Shown: positions 27,089-35,415, counted from the first letter of the stretch. The stretch is DNA of 64,000 nt from Rhizobium rhizogenes (GCF_002005205.3 NZ_CP019701.2:1860001-1924000), one strand, 5' to 3'. Numbers and translations are program-made. The notes: a model not told the origin generated them from the sequence alone.

Positions 27089-28144
27089 TTGTCCCACATC
27101 AGTCTGAAAGATGTGCAGGTGCTTGCACCGAACTTCAAGCGCAGGCTTTCCGGCGTTACCTCCACCATCGTTCAGCTCATCCCGGTGCAGAACCGGCTGG
27201 GACAGAAAGTGGCCGTCATCGGCCCCGGCCTGCCGCCGCATCTGCCGCATGTGCGCTTTCGCGATCTGTGGCATCTGTGGCAAAACGGCCCGCTCGGCGG
27301 CCCGCGCATCTGGCACGCCCGCCGCAATCTGGAAATGTTACCGGGCATTTTCATGCGCGATGTGCTGCGCATGAAGGTGAAGCTGCTGTTCACCTCGGCG
27401 GCACAGAGGCGACATTCCGCCTATACCCGATTTCTGATTTCGAAGATGGATGCCGTGGTTGCGACCAGCACCCGCTCCGGCTCGTTTCTGGAAGTGCCCC
27501 ATGGCGTCGTCATGCATGGCGTCGATACCGACCTGTTTCACCCGGCAACCGGCCCGGAAGACACGATCGCGGCGACAGGACTGCCGGGACAATATCTGAT
27601 CGGCTGCTTCGGGCGGGTGCGCCACCAGAAGGGCACCGATCTCTTCGTGCGCGCCATGATCGAACTTCTGCCTCGCCACCCGCAATGGACGGCCGTGGTT
27701 TCCGGCCGTGTGACGGCGGAACACAAGGCCTTTGGTGACGCGCTCAAGGCCGATGTCGCCGCCGCCGGCCTTTCCGACCGCATCGTGTTTCAGGGCGAAG
27801 TCGATGACATCAAGCCCTGGTACCGGCGGCTGACGCTTTATGTCGCGCCGTCGCGCAATGAGGGTTTCGGTTTGACGCCGCTTGAGGCCATGGCGTCGGA
27901 AACCGCCGTCGTCGCCAGCACTGCCGGCGCTTACGAGGAAATGATCGTCAAGGGTGAGACCGGTGCGGTTGTTGAAGCGGGTAACTATGCGTCGCTGAAA
28001 GATGCAATAGAGACCTATCTGGCCGACCCGGCTCTGGCGTTGAACCATGCCCGTGCCGGACTTGCGCATGTGCGCACCCTATTCCCGCTAGAAAAAGAGG
28101 CGACAAGCCTCGGTGCGGTCTATGACGCGCTACGGCGCGGATAG
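27089..28144 (+). CDS. lpcC: LPS core glycosyltransferase LpcC/LpsB
   Basis: Family GT4 glycosyltransferase of 351 aa that adds a mannose to the inner core of lipopolysaccharide in rhizobia. The retaining GT-B fold is seen in GCFGRVRHQKGTDLFVRAM (donor domain) and the E-x7-E motif EGFGLTPLEAMA. The N-terminal half carries the acceptor-side sequence with the Arg/His-rich GGPRIWHARRN. In Sinorhizobium and Rhizobium the orthologue also lies next to lrp and trxB. The start is TTG at 27089, 86 bp after greA; co-transcription with greA is possible. Confidence 0.88.
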   Translation: MSHISLKDVQVLAPNFKRRLSGVTSTIVQLIPVQNRLGQKVAVIGPGLPPHLPHVRFRDLWHLWQNGPLGGPRIWHARRNLEMLPGIFMRDVLRMKVKLLFTSAAQRRHSAYTRFLISKMDAVVATSTRSGSFLEVPHGVVMHGVDTDLFHPATGPEDTIAATGLPGQYLIGCFGRVRHQKGTDLFVRAMIELLPRHPQWTAVVSGRVTAEHKAFGDALKADVAAAGLSDRIVFQGEVDDIKPWYRRLTLYVAPSRNEGFGLTPLEAMASETAVVASTAGAYEEMIVKGETGAVVEAGNYASLKDAIETYLADPALALNHARAGLAHVRTLFPLEKEATSLGAVYDALRRG

Positions 28145-28165
28145 GGCGCGCAAGGCTGCCGCCGT

Positions 28166-28633
28166 TCAGATTTCCACCAGACCAACGCGTTTCACCTGAC
28201 GGATGGTGAGCATGGTGCGCACCGTATCGACATTCTCATCCGCCGTCAGAACCTCGATGACGAAATCCTGAAATTCTGTCAGGTTTTTCGCCACACAATG
28301 CAGCAGGAAATCGCTTTCGCCCGAGACCATCCAGGCCTGACGCACCAGCGACCAGCCGGCGGTCGCCGCCGCAAAGGCCTTCAGGTTGCTGTCCGACTGG
28401 CGCTTGAGGCCGACCATGCAGAAGGCGACGAGATCAAAACCCAGCCTCGGCGCGTTCAACATGGCGTGATAACCCTCGATCACACCCGCCTCCTCCAGCT
28501 TGCGGACGCGCCTGAGGCAGGGCGGAGCGGAAATACCGACCCTTTCGGCCAGTTCCACATTGGTCATGCGCCCGTCGCGCTGCAATTCGCGCAGGATTTT
28601 CAGATCGATGGCATCGAGTTCGACGCTGGTCAC
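28166..28633 (-). CDS. Lrp/AsnC family transcriptional regulator
   Basis: Feast/famine regulator of 155 aa. The N-terminal helix-turn-helix is DRLDLKIL-type (LDAIDLKILRELQRDGRMTNVELAERVG, SAPPCLRRVRKLE), and the C-terminal half is a RAM ligand-binding domain (GESDFLLHCVAKNLTEFQDF). I chose GTG at 28633, with AGGA eight bases upstream, because the conserved family start lies there. Longer frames would cover a pair of direct repeats that look like operator sites. It is divergent from trxB. Confidence 0.9.
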   Translation of the reverse strand: MTSVELDAIDLKILRELQRDGRMTNVELAERVGISAPPCLRRVRKLEEAGVIEGYHAMLNAPRLGFDLVAFCMVGLKRQSDSNLKAFAAATAGWSLVRQAWMVSGESDFLLHCVAKNLTEFQDFVIEVLTADENVDTVRTMLTIRQVKRVGLVEI

Positions 28634-28635
28634 GG

Positions 28636-28669
28636 AGAAGTTCCTCGTTAAGCCGTAGAAGTTCCTTGT
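28636..28669. promoter_or_regulatory. Direct repeats upstream of the lrp-type gene
   Basis: AGAAGTTCCTYGT occurs at 28636-28648 and again at 28657-28669, a spacing of 21 bp or two DNA helical turns. It lies directly before the GTG start and includes its ribosome site. This could be an autoregulatory site of the Lrp-type protein; Lrp octamers prefer helically phased sites. Inferred from position. Confidence 0.45.
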
Positions 28670-28884
28670 ACTATTCGGCACGGGATTCGCAACAATATGC
28701 CGCCAGCGGGTCACAAAATTGCGCGCGCATCCACAACTGCCTTGTTGGTAACGCAAGGCTGCCCTTGAATAAAGGCACTAGACAACCTTAAATACCTGCC
28801 AACGAAGGGGTTGTGGCCCGTCCGCCGTCCTGCGGCTGGAAGGCCCCCGACCAAGAGACCCCGCTATTGAGAAGGAATGTTTCC

Positions 28885-29859
28885 ATGTCTGCCCGCCACA
28901 CGAAGGTATTGATCATCGGCTCCGGTCCCGCCGGCTATACGGCGGCGATCTACGCGGCCCGCGCAATGCTGAAACCCGTGCTGATTGCCGGCATGGAACA
29001 GGGCGGCCAGCTGATGATCACCACCGATGTCGAAAACTATCCGGGCTTTGCCGATCCGATTCAGGGCCCGTGGCTGATGGACCAGATGCTGAAGCAGGCA
29101 ACCCATGTGGGCGCGGAAATCGTCAGCGACCTCGTCACCGAAGTTGACACCACGACCCGGCCTTTCGTGGTCAAGACCGATTCCGGCCAGGTCTGGACAG
29201 CCGACACGCTGATCATCGCCACCGGCGCCAAGGCCAAGTGGCTCGGCATCGAAAGCGAGCAGCATTTCCAGGGCTTCGGCGTTTCCGCCTGCGCCACCTG
29301 CGACGGTTTCTTCTATCGCAACAAGGATGTGATCGTGGTCGGCGGCGGCAATTCCGCCGTGGAGGAAGCGCTGTATCTCGCCCATATCGCCAGATCCGTG
29401 ACAGTCGTGCATCGCCGCGACAGCTTCCGTTCGGAAAAAATCCTGCAGGAACGGCTGTTTGCCAAGGAAAACGTCAAGATTCTCTGGAACACCGAAGTCG
29501 CCGAAATCACCGGCGCACCCGCAAAGCCGCCGATGCCGCCTTCCGTCTCGGGCGTGAAGCTGCGTGACACCAAGACCGGCGCGATCAGCGACATGCCCAT
29601 CGACGGCGTCTTTGTCGCCATCGGCCATGCGCCGGCGGTCGAACTCTTCAAGGGCAAGGTGAAGCTGAAAGACAACGGCTATATGTGGACCGCTCCCGAT
29701 TCCACGGCAACCGACGTGGAAGGCATCTTCGCGGCCGGCGATGTCACCGACGACATTTACCGCCAGGCGATCACCGCCGCCGGCATGGGCTGCATGGCCG
29801 CCCTCGAAGCAGAACGTTATCTGACCGCGCAGCAGCCGCTTGCGGTAGCAGCCGAATAA
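28885..29859 (+). CDS. trxB: Thioredoxin-disulfide reductase
   Basis: FAD/NADPH enzyme of 324 aa that keeps thioredoxin reduced. FAD-binding GSGPAGYTAAIYAARA is at the N terminus, the redox-active CATC at Cys136/Cys139, the NADPH site at VVGGGNSAVEEALYLA, and the second FAD motif at GIFAAGDVTD. I chose ATG 28885 (MSARHTKVLIIG), which has GAAGGAA upstream; the upstream part of the longer frame is not conserved. lsrB follows 18 bases later, so the two are probably co-transcribed. Confidence 0.97.
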   Translation: MSARHTKVLIIGSGPAGYTAAIYAARAMLKPVLIAGMEQGGQLMITTDVENYPGFADPIQGPWLMDQMLKQATHVGAEIVSDLVTEVDTTTRPFVVKTDSGQVWTADTLIIATGAKAKWLGIESEQHFQGFGVSACATCDGFFYRNKDVIVVGGGNSAVEEALYLAHIARSVTVVHRRDSFRSEKILQERLFAKENVKILWNTEVAEITGAPAKPPMPPSVSGVKLRDTKTGAISDMPIDGVFVAIGHAPAVELFKGKVKLKDNGYMWTAPDSTATDVEGIFAAGDVTDDIYRQAITAAGMGCMAALEAERYLTAQQPLAVAAE

Positions 29860-29877
29860 CCGAAAGGCAGGGTGGGC

Positions 29878-30780
29878 ATGGCAATGCCATTGGACTGGGA
29901 TAAACTGCGCATTTTTCATGCCGCCGCCGAAGCAGGGTCTTTCACCCATGCTGCCGACAAGCTGCATTTGTCCCAGTCGGCCATCAGCCGTCAGGTCAGC
30001 GCGCTGGAGCAGGATGTCGGCGTCAAGCTGTTCCATCGCCATGCCCGCGGCCTGATCCTGACCGAACAGGGCGAATTGCTTTATCGCACCGCCCATGACG
30101 TGCTGCTGAAGCTCGAAACCGTCAAGATGCAGCTCACCGAAACGACGGAGAAGCCGAGCGGCAAGCTGCGCGTGACAACGACGGTCGGTCTCGGCCAGGG
30201 CTGGCTGACGGACAAGGTGCAGGAATTCCTGCAGCTCTACCCGGAAATGTCGATCCAGCTCATCCTCGACAACGAGGAGCTGGACGTGAACATGCGCCAC
30301 GCCGATTGTGCCATCCGCCTGCGCCAGCCGCAGCAGTCGGACCTCATCCAGCGCAAGCTGTTCACGGTGCATATGCACGTCTATGCCGCGCCGTCCTATA
30401 TCAACCGCCATGGTGAGCCGCAGTCGGTCGAAGATCTCGACAATCACCGCATCATCTCCTTCGGCGAACCGGCGCCCAACTATCTGCTGGATGTCAACTG
30501 GCTGGAAAACGCCGGGCGTTCCTCAGACAATACGCGCACGCCGCATCTGCAGATCAACAGCCAGACCTCGATCAAGCGCGCCTGCCTGCTGGGAATCGGC
30601 ATTGCCTGCTTGCCGGATTATATCGTCGGCCGCGATCCCGGCCTCATCCAGCTGTCGCTCGCCGCAGATATTCCGTCATTCGATACCTACTTCTGTTATC
30701 CGGACGAGATGAAAAACGCCGCAAAGCTGAAAGCCTTCCGCGACTTCATCGTCGCCAAGGCGCGCAACTGGAACTTCTGA
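29878..30780 (+). CDS. lsrB: LysR family regulator LsrB
   Basis: LysR-type transcription factor of 300 aa. Winged helix-turn-helix at about 8-66 (LDWDKLRIFHAAAEAGSFT, SQSAISRQVSALEQ), effector domain about 92-300. In Sinorhizobium and Agrobacterium the gene downstream of trxB is lsrB, a regulator of oxidative-stress response, envelope traits and host interaction, reported to sense redox through cysteines. Cysteines are present here (DCAIRL, RACLLGIGIACLP, YFCYP). I chose ATG 29878 for the 300-aa length; GTG 29872 and ATG 29884 are alternatives. The tandem sRNAs follow. Confidence 0.88.
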   Translation: MAMPLDWDKLRIFHAAAEAGSFTHAADKLHLSQSAISRQVSALEQDVGVKLFHRHARGLILTEQGELLYRTAHDVLLKLETVKMQLTETTEKPSGKLRVTTTVGLGQGWLTDKVQEFLQLYPEMSIQLILDNEELDVNMRHADCAIRLRQPQQSDLIQRKLFTVHMHVYAAPSYINRHGEPQSVEDLDNHRIISFGEPAPNYLLDVNWLENAGRSSDNTRTPHLQINSQTSIKRACLLGIGIACLPDYIVGRDPGLIQLSLAADIPSFDTYFCYPDEMKNAAKLKAFRDFIVAKARNWNF

Positions 30781-30842
30781 CGTAAAAATAATCGACGCTC
30801 AGAGACAATCATTTAAATTCAAAGACTTACAAGGACACAAGC

Positions 30843-30868
30843 AAGAGGGGGGCGCAGGCGCCCCTCTT
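30843..30868 (+). terminator. Probable terminator of trxB-lsrB
   Basis: AAGAGGGG and CCCCTCTT pair around a GC-rich loop about 60 bp past the lsrB stop. There is no strong T run, so efficiency is uncertain. Confidence 0.5.
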
Positions 30869-30977
30869 CAGCATTGCACATAAAATATACCGGAAATATC
30901 GAGGTCTGCGCAGCTTGCATGCCTGACCTGCACAAAAAAGAGTTGTTTCGTGCACAAAAAAGCACCATATCGCTCTC

Positions 30978-31094
30978 AGCTGATGCACACGGTGGCTTTT
31001 CCTCCCAGTTCCACCGCATCAGCTGTTCCCCTCTGGAGGTTTTTGACCTTCACACTTAAAGGGCCCTGGATCCTTCCGGCGGCCCTCTTTTTTT
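30978..31094 (+). ncRNA. abcR1: AbcR-type trans-acting sRNA, upstream copy
   Basis: Predicted 117-nt Hfq-dependent sRNA. A promoter is visible: TTGTTT (30943-30948), 17-bp spacer, CATATC (30966-30971). A 5' hairpin (GCTGATGC...GCATCAGC, 30979-31023) precedes the unpaired GTTCCCCTCTGGAGGTTT block, a typical anti-Shine-Dalgarno seed. It ends in a strong intrinsic terminator (AGGGCC...GGCCCT plus seven T). Tandem position between lsrB and an arsR gene, the size and the seed match the AbcR (alpha-r15) family, which represses many ABC-transporter mRNAs in Agrobacterium, Sinorhizobium and Brucella. Which copy is called 1 or 2 is by order only. Confidence 0.82.
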
Positions 31095-31177
31095 ACCCGC
31101 AAGAATTTTCTCCATTTTGGCGAAATATCGCATGATGCAACCTTGTTTTGCATTATCGCCGCTCCCATATTTCAATT

Positions 31178-31278
31178 GGCTGTCACGCTCGCCCAAGGCA
31201 CGCGACAGCTGTTCCCCTCTGGAGGTTTTGACCTTCAAACTTATCAGGCCGCGGAAATATCCAGCGGCCTTCTTTTTT
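31178..31278 (+). ncRNA. abcR2: AbcR-type trans-acting sRNA, downstream copy
   Basis: Second copy, about 101 nt. Its promoter boxes TTGTTT (31143-31148) and CATATT (31166-31171), again 17 bp apart, lie exactly 200 bp after those of the first copy. A different 5' hairpin (GCTGTC...GACAGC) precedes the same seed block (31206-31237, one T shorter than in copy one), and a terminator closes it (AGGCCGC...GCGGCCT with a T run). The seed and promoter are conserved while stems have diverged, which fits two sRNAs with overlapping but separate target sets. Ends are predicted from promoter and terminator positions. Confidence 0.8.
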
Positions 31279-31317
31279 ACCGCTACCGCCGAAGCAGCCT
31301 CACGGATACGTGACTTG

Positions 31318-31339
31318 TATATCGACAATCATCGATATA
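31318..31339. promoter_or_regulatory. Inverted-repeat operator before arsR-type gene
   Basis: TATATCGA, a six-base gap, then TCGATATA: a perfect 8-bp inverted repeat ending 10 bp before the first possible start of the ArsR-type gene. A further half site ATATCG follows at 31341. Winged-helix ArsR repressors bind such AT-rich palindromes; autoregulation is inferred. Confidence 0.6.
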
Positions 31340-31349
31340 AATATCGCTC

Positions 31350-31664
31350 ATGCCAGATATTGAAGAAGCACCGATGAACCCGGAGGAAATCCTCAAAGCC
31401 CTTTCGCACCCCGCAAGGCTGAAGTTTCTTGAATGGCTGAAAAGCCCCGAAAGCCATTTCTGCCAGGACCATCCGCTAAGCATGGGGGTATGCGCCAATC
31501 AGTTCCAGATCAGCGGCCTGTCCCAATCCACCGTCTCGTCGCATCTGGCGGTGTTGCAGGCGGCCGGGCTGATAAGGTCGAAGAAAGTCGGGCAATGGGT
31601 GTTTTTCGAACGGAACGAAGAAACCATCGACGCTTTCCGCAACTATCTGCAAGCCAATCTCTGA
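31350..31664 (+). CDS. ArsR/SmtB-type helix-turn-helix repressor
   Basis: Winged-helix regulator of 104 aa (ILKALSHPARLKFLEWL, then SQSTVSSHLAVLQAAGLIRSKKVGQWVFFERN). The classical ArsR metal motif CxCxxC is absent; two cysteines lie in HFCQDHP and GVCANQF, so it may sense electrophiles or redox rather than arsenic. Start at 31350 or at the ATG at 31374, which has a weak GAAG upstream. It precedes an Old Yellow Enzyme gene by 125 bp on the same strand, consistent with repressor and detoxifying enzyme. The same gene type follows lsrB in Sinorhizobium. Confidence 0.88.
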   Translation: MPDIEEAPMNPEEILKALSHPARLKFLEWLKSPESHFCQDHPLSMGVCANQFQISGLSQSTVSSHLAVLQAAGLIRSKKVGQWVFFERNEETIDAFRNYLQANL

Positions 31665-31789
31665 GCCTCCCAAGCTTTGAGCCCCGGGGTGCCGGACCGG
31701 AAACCGCAAGGCGGTTTTCTGGCCGGCACCCGCAAAAAGACAGCGCGCCTGCCGCGCAATTTCGCCAACCGACCAGAAAGTGAAGTCGC

Positions 31790-32902
31790 ATGACCAGTCT
31801 TTTCGAACCGGCACAGGCCGGCGATATCGCACTCGCCAACCGTATCGTCATGGCCCCCCTCACCCGCAACCGTTCGCCGGGTGCAATTCCCAACAATCTC
31901 AACGCCACCTATTACGAACAGCGCGCCACAGCAGGATTGATCGTCACCGAAGGCACGCCGATCTCCCAGCAGGGTCAGGGTTATGCCGATGTTCCCGGCC
32001 TCTATAAGCGGGAAGCGATCGAGGGCTGGAAAAAGGTCACCGACGGCGTGCATTCGGCAGGCGGCAAGATCGTCGCGCAGATCTGGCACGTGGGCCGCAT
32101 TTCCCACACCTCGCTGCAACCGCATGGCGGCCAGCCGGTTGCCCCTTCCGCCATCCCCGCCAAGTCGAAGACCTATATCATCAATGATGACGGCACCGGC
32201 GCCTTTGCCGAAACCTCCGAGCCCCGCGCGCTCACCATCGACGATATCGGCCTCATCCTCGAGGATTATCGCAGCGGCGCACGCGCAGCGCTTGAGGCCG
32301 GTTTCGACGGTGTCGAAATCCATGCCGCCAACGGTTATCTGATCGAGCAGTTCCTGAAATCCAGCACCAACCAGCGCACAGACGATTACGGCGGCTCGAT
32401 CGAAAACCGCGCCCGCTTCCTGCTGGAAGTTGTCGATGCGGTGGCGGAAGAGATCGGCGCAGGCCGCACCGGCATCCGCCTTTCGCCGGTCACCCCTGCC
32501 AACGACATTTTCGAGGCCGATCCTCAGCCGCTTTATGATTACGTGGCCGAACAGCTCGGCAAGCGCAATCTCGCCTTCATCCACGTTGTGGAGGGGGCAA
32601 CGGGCGGCCCGCGTGATTTCAAGCAGGGCGACAAGCCCTTCGATTACGCGGCTTTCAAGGGCGCTTATCGCAATGCAGGCGGCAGGGGCCTGTGGATCGC
32701 CAATAATGGTTATGACCGTGGGAGCGCCATCGAAGCCGTGGAAAGCGGCAAGGTCGACGCTGTGGCCTTCGGCAAGGCATTCATCGCCAATCCGGATCTG
32801 GTGCGCCGCCTGAAAAACGACGCGCCGCTGAACGAGCCGAACCAGCCGACCTTCTATGGCGGCGGCGCCGAGGGCTATACCGACTATCCGGCACTTGGCT
32901 GA
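31790..32902 (+). CDS. Old Yellow Enzyme family NADH:flavin oxidoreductase (NemA-like)
   Basis: FMN-dependent ene-reductase of 370 aa forming a TIM barrel. It would reduce activated alkenes, quinones or nitro-esters such as N-ethylmaleimide. Conserved features are NRIVMAPLTRNRS at the N terminus, QIWHVGRISH, substrate-binding VEIHAANGYLIEQF, and NQRTDDYGGSIENRARF. The C-terminal FMN phosphate site is around LWIANNGYDRGSA. With the upstream ArsR-type gene this resembles a reactive-electrophile response module, as for nemR-nemA in enterobacteria, though the regulator family differs. Confidence 0.93.
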   Translation: MTSLFEPAQAGDIALANRIVMAPLTRNRSPGAIPNNLNATYYEQRATAGLIVTEGTPISQQGQGYADVPGLYKREAIEGWKKVTDGVHSAGGKIVAQIWHVGRISHTSLQPHGGQPVAPSAIPAKSKTYIINDDGTGAFAETSEPRALTIDDIGLILEDYRSGARAALEAGFDGVEIHAANGYLIEQFLKSSTNQRTDDYGGSIENRARFLLEVVDAVAEEIGAGRTGIRLSPVTPANDIFEADPQPLYDYVAEQLGKRNLAFIHVVEGATGGPRDFKQGDKPFDYAAFKGAYRNAGGRGLWIANNGYDRGSAIEAVESGKVDAVAFGKAFIANPDLVRRLKNDAPLNEPNQPTFYGGGAEGYTDYPALG

Positions 32903-32917
32903 TAGTCGATAAACCAG

Positions 32918-32950
32918 ACGCCGCACTGCTTTTCCGCAGTGCGGCGTTTT
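32918..32950. terminator. Terminator after the Old Yellow Enzyme gene
   Basis: ACGCCGCACTGC and GCAGTGCGGCGT form a 12-bp stem with a six-base loop, followed by TTTT. It sits between converging genes and may serve both. Confidence 0.88.
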
Positions 32951-32955
32951 CCGTT

Positions 32956-33348
32956 TCAGGATAAGGCACGGGCCTGCCGCGCGGCGTAATCGGAAAACGC
33001 GCCCATGACAAAGGCATTGGCAACATGAAGCGCCTGCAGAAAGCCGTTGCCCGTTTCCCGGCCGATGCTCATCAACGCCACCTGCAGACAATAGAGGGAG
33101 AGCAGCACGAGCGCGCGGCCAAGGTTCGGCCGCACCTCTTCATGGCGCAACGCAAGGACCACAAGCGACGCGACGGGAACCGCGATAAAGATGCCTAGCC
33201 CCTTGTGCACCGGAAGCAGCGACCCGTCATAATAGATCGATAGCCCGGCCAGCAGCACCTGCGCGAAAATCAGGACCGGCACACCCGCCGAAATCACAGC
33301 GAACACGCGACGCCGTGGAGATAGCCCATTCGCCACCGTCGCCATCAC
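32956..33348 (-). CDS. Small four-TM membrane protein (DUF6220-like)
   Basis: Membrane protein of 130 aa with four hydrophobic segments (FAVISAGVPVLIFAQVLLAGL, GIFIAVPVASLVVLAL, and two more). The histidine in LLPVHKGLG and that in LQALHVANAF fit a heme-binding or DUF6220-type bundle, but I am not certain of the family. Its start overlaps the end of the epimerase gene by four bases, so it is co-translated with it. Confidence 0.65.
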   Translation of the reverse strand: MMATVANGLSPRRRVFAVISAGVPVLIFAQVLLAGLSIYYDGSLLPVHKGLGIFIAVPVASLVVLALRHEEVRPNLGRALVLLSLYCLQVALMSIGRETGNGFLQALHVANAFVMGAFSDYAARQARALS

Positions 33349-34382
33349 ACCCTGCCCCCGGTATCGGCCGAACGGTGAAGACCGGCCGGCTCCCGTGTCT
33401 GCTCAAGGCAGCCAAGGCTTGCCAGCGTCGCCGATACCGCAATATCAACAGGGGTTTTCGGCTCTGCCCCAAGAAAATCCACAAGCTTGCGGTTGCTCAT
33501 GCGGATCGGCATCTGCCAGAGATATTGCATTTCCAGCACTTCCCGGAACAACGGAACGAAGGGTGCGGCCAGCCTTATGCCCGGCCAGAAAAGCCGACGC
33601 ATCTTGACCGGGTGACCGGCGGCCCGCTCGATCGCCCCGACCAGTTGCAGCCCGTCGAAATCCCAGAAACCTTCCATGTGATAAACGGCGAAAGCGGGAA
33701 GTTCGCCCGAACGATCAAGCAGCCGCCCGATCGTTTCAGCCACATCAGGCAGATAGGCCCATTGATGCCCCGCATGGGGCGCCGCAGGATTCTGAACACT
33801 GCGGACCGGCTTTCCCGGCCGCACCAGCATCTGTGAAAACCAGTTGTTTTTCGCATCCGGCCCAAAGAAATCGCCGGCACGGACGATCAGGACCGGTACA
33901 CCGCGCATCGACGCCATTTTCAGCCGCCGTTCCATTTCCACGCGCAGGGCACCCTTGCGGGTAAAAGGCTTTTGCGGGCTATCCTCCGTCAGAAGCGGAA
34001 AGGCGTCGGCCCCGAAGTTATAGACGCTACCAGGAAAGACGACCCGCGCTCCGCAGCCCTCGGCGGCGGCGATGGTATTGTCCAGCATCGGCAGTACCTG
34101 GCCGTCCCAATCGCGATATCCGGGAGGATTGACCGCATGGACGATGAGCGAAGCGCCTTTTGCAGCCTCCGCCACATCCTGCCGGTTCATGGCATCGCCT
34201 TTCACGCGTTCCATGCCATCCGCCATGGCTGCCGAAGCCGGATGGCGTGTCAGCACCCTCAGCCGCCAGCCCCGTTGCAGCAACATCTTCGCCACGTGGC
34301 TGCCGACGCCGCCGTTTGCCCCGACGATCAGGGCCAGAGGTTTGTCATTCTCTGCTGTATTCGCGTGGTTTTCATATATCAT
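33345..34382 (-). CDS. NAD(P)-dependent epimerase/reductase family protein
   Basis: Extended short-chain dehydrogenase of about 345 aa with an N-terminal Rossmann motif LIVGANGGVGSHVAKMLLQRG. Substrate-side features are VFPGSVYNFG and a reduced active site; the usual YxxxK is not clear, so it may be an NmrA-like or atypical member. The C-terminal part (from about 230) lacks a domain I can name. I chose ATG 34382 with GGAG eight bases upstream. It forms an operon with the four-TM protein and is divergent from a LysR regulator, its likely controller. Confidence 0.82.
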   Translation of the reverse strand: MIYENHANTAENDKPLALIVGANGGVGSHVAKMLLQRGWRLRVLTRHPASAAMADGMERVKGDAMNRQDVAEAAKGASLIVHAVNPPGYRDWDGQVLPMLDNTIAAAEGCGARVVFPGSVYNFGADAFPLLTEDSPQKPFTRKGALRVEMERRLKMASMRGVPVLIVRAGDFFGPDAKNNWFSQMLVRPGKPVRSVQNPAAPHAGHQWAYLPDVAETIGRLLDRSGELPAFAVYHMEGFWDFDGLQLVGAIERAAGHPVKMRRLFWPGIRLAAPFVPLFREVLEMQYLWQMPIRMSNRKLVDFLGAEPKTPVDIAVSATLASLGCLEQTREPAGLHRSADTGGRV

Positions 34383-34408
34383 CACCGAAACTCCTTTTCT
34401 GACTGGAG

Positions 34409-34428
34409 TATCGTCCCGTCCTGCGATA
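34409..34428. promoter_or_regulatory. Candidate LysR-type operator between divergent genes
   Basis: TATCG, ten bases, CGATA: an inverted repeat of LysR-box geometry in the 61-bp gap between the epimerase and LysR genes. A repeated GATATAC at about 34425 and 34456 flanks the regulator start. Position and symmetry are observed; binding is inferred. Confidence 0.45.
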
Positions 34429-34443
34429 TACGAAATTGTCGAA

Positions 34444-35415
34444 ATGAGTGGATCAGATATACAAAAATTTATGATCAAAAGCCGGGATGTCAGTTGGGAT
34501 TTTTACCGCACCTTCCTCAGCGTTCTGCGTGACGGCTCGCTGTCCGCCGCCGCGCGTGAACTGGGCATCACCCAACCGACGGCGGGGCGCCATATCGGCG
34601 CGCTGGAAGAGGCCGTCGGCTTTCCGCTGTTCATCCGCTCACCGCACGGGCTGATGCCGACGGAAGCAGCGCTTGCGCTCCGGCCCTATGCGGAAAATCT
34701 GGCGGCAACGGCCGCCGCCCTCATGCGCGCGGCCTCCGGCGAGGTCGGCAAGATCGAAGGCACGGTGCGCATCAGCGCGTCAGATATCATTGGCGTGGAA
34801 ATGCTGCCGCCCATCATCGCGACACTGCAGGACGTGCACCCGCGGCTCGAAATAGAGCTTTCGCTGTCCGATACGCTGGAAGACCTGCTGCGGCGCGAAG
34901 CCGATATCGCCATCCGCATGACCGAACCGCAGCAGGATGCGATTGTCATGCGCTACATCGGCAATTTCCGTCTGGGCTTTCACGCGACGCGCGATTATCT
35001 GGCGAAAGCCGGCATCCCAAAGGTCATGGAGGAACTGAACGGGCACCGGATGGTCGGTTTCGACCGCAAGACGCCGTTCATCAGGGCTGCCATCCAGCGG
35101 ATGCGCGCCCTGGATCCGGAAATACCTGATGTTGAAGACATCTGCTTCGAAATCCGCGCGGACAGCAATCTCGCCCAGCTTGCCATGATCCGCGCCAGCG
35201 CCGGCATCGGCGTCTGTCAGATCGGCCTGGCGCGCAAGGACCCGCGGCTGGTGCAGGTTCTTCCGAAAATCGACATTCCGCTGCACACATGGGTGGCGAT
35301 GCATGAAAATCTCAAGACCTCACCGCGATGTCGCGCCGTTTTCAGCGCCCTGGTCGAAGGCCTGAAAGCCCATCTCAAGGAAACCGACCCGAACGCCCCG
35401 CCGCAGCGGCGCTGA
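34444..35415 (+). CDS. LysR family transcriptional regulator
   Basis: Regulator of about 323 aa. Winged helix-turn-helix near the N terminus (DFYRTFLSVLRDGSLSAAAREL, TQPTAGRHIGALEE) and a periplasmic-binding-like effector domain. I chose ATG 34444; ATG 34471 (MIKSRDVSWDFY) is an alternative. The longer upstream frame runs antisense through the epimerase gene and is not credible. Divergence from the epimerase operon and the shared 61-bp promoter gap suggest that it regulates that operon. Effector unknown. Confidence 0.9.
   Translation: MSGSDIQKFMIKSRDVSWDFYRTFLSVLRDGSLSAAARELGITQPTAGRHIGALEEAVGFPLFIRSPHGLMPTEAALALRPYAENLAATAAALMRAASGEVGKIEGTVRISASDIIGVEMLPPIIATLQDVHPRLEIELSLSDTLEDLLRREADIAIRMTEPQQDAIVMRYIGNFRLGFHATRDYLAKAGIPKVMEELNGHRMVGFDRKTPFIRAAIQRMRALDPEIPDVEDICFEIRADSNLAQLAMIRASAGIGVCQIGLARKDPRLVQVLPKIDIPLHTWVAMHENLKTSPRCRAVFSALVEGLKAHLKETDPNAPPQRR

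Noticed and set aside
31350..31664. True arsenic-responsive ArsR
   Set aside because: The metal-binding CxCxxC is missing and no arsenic resistance genes follow.
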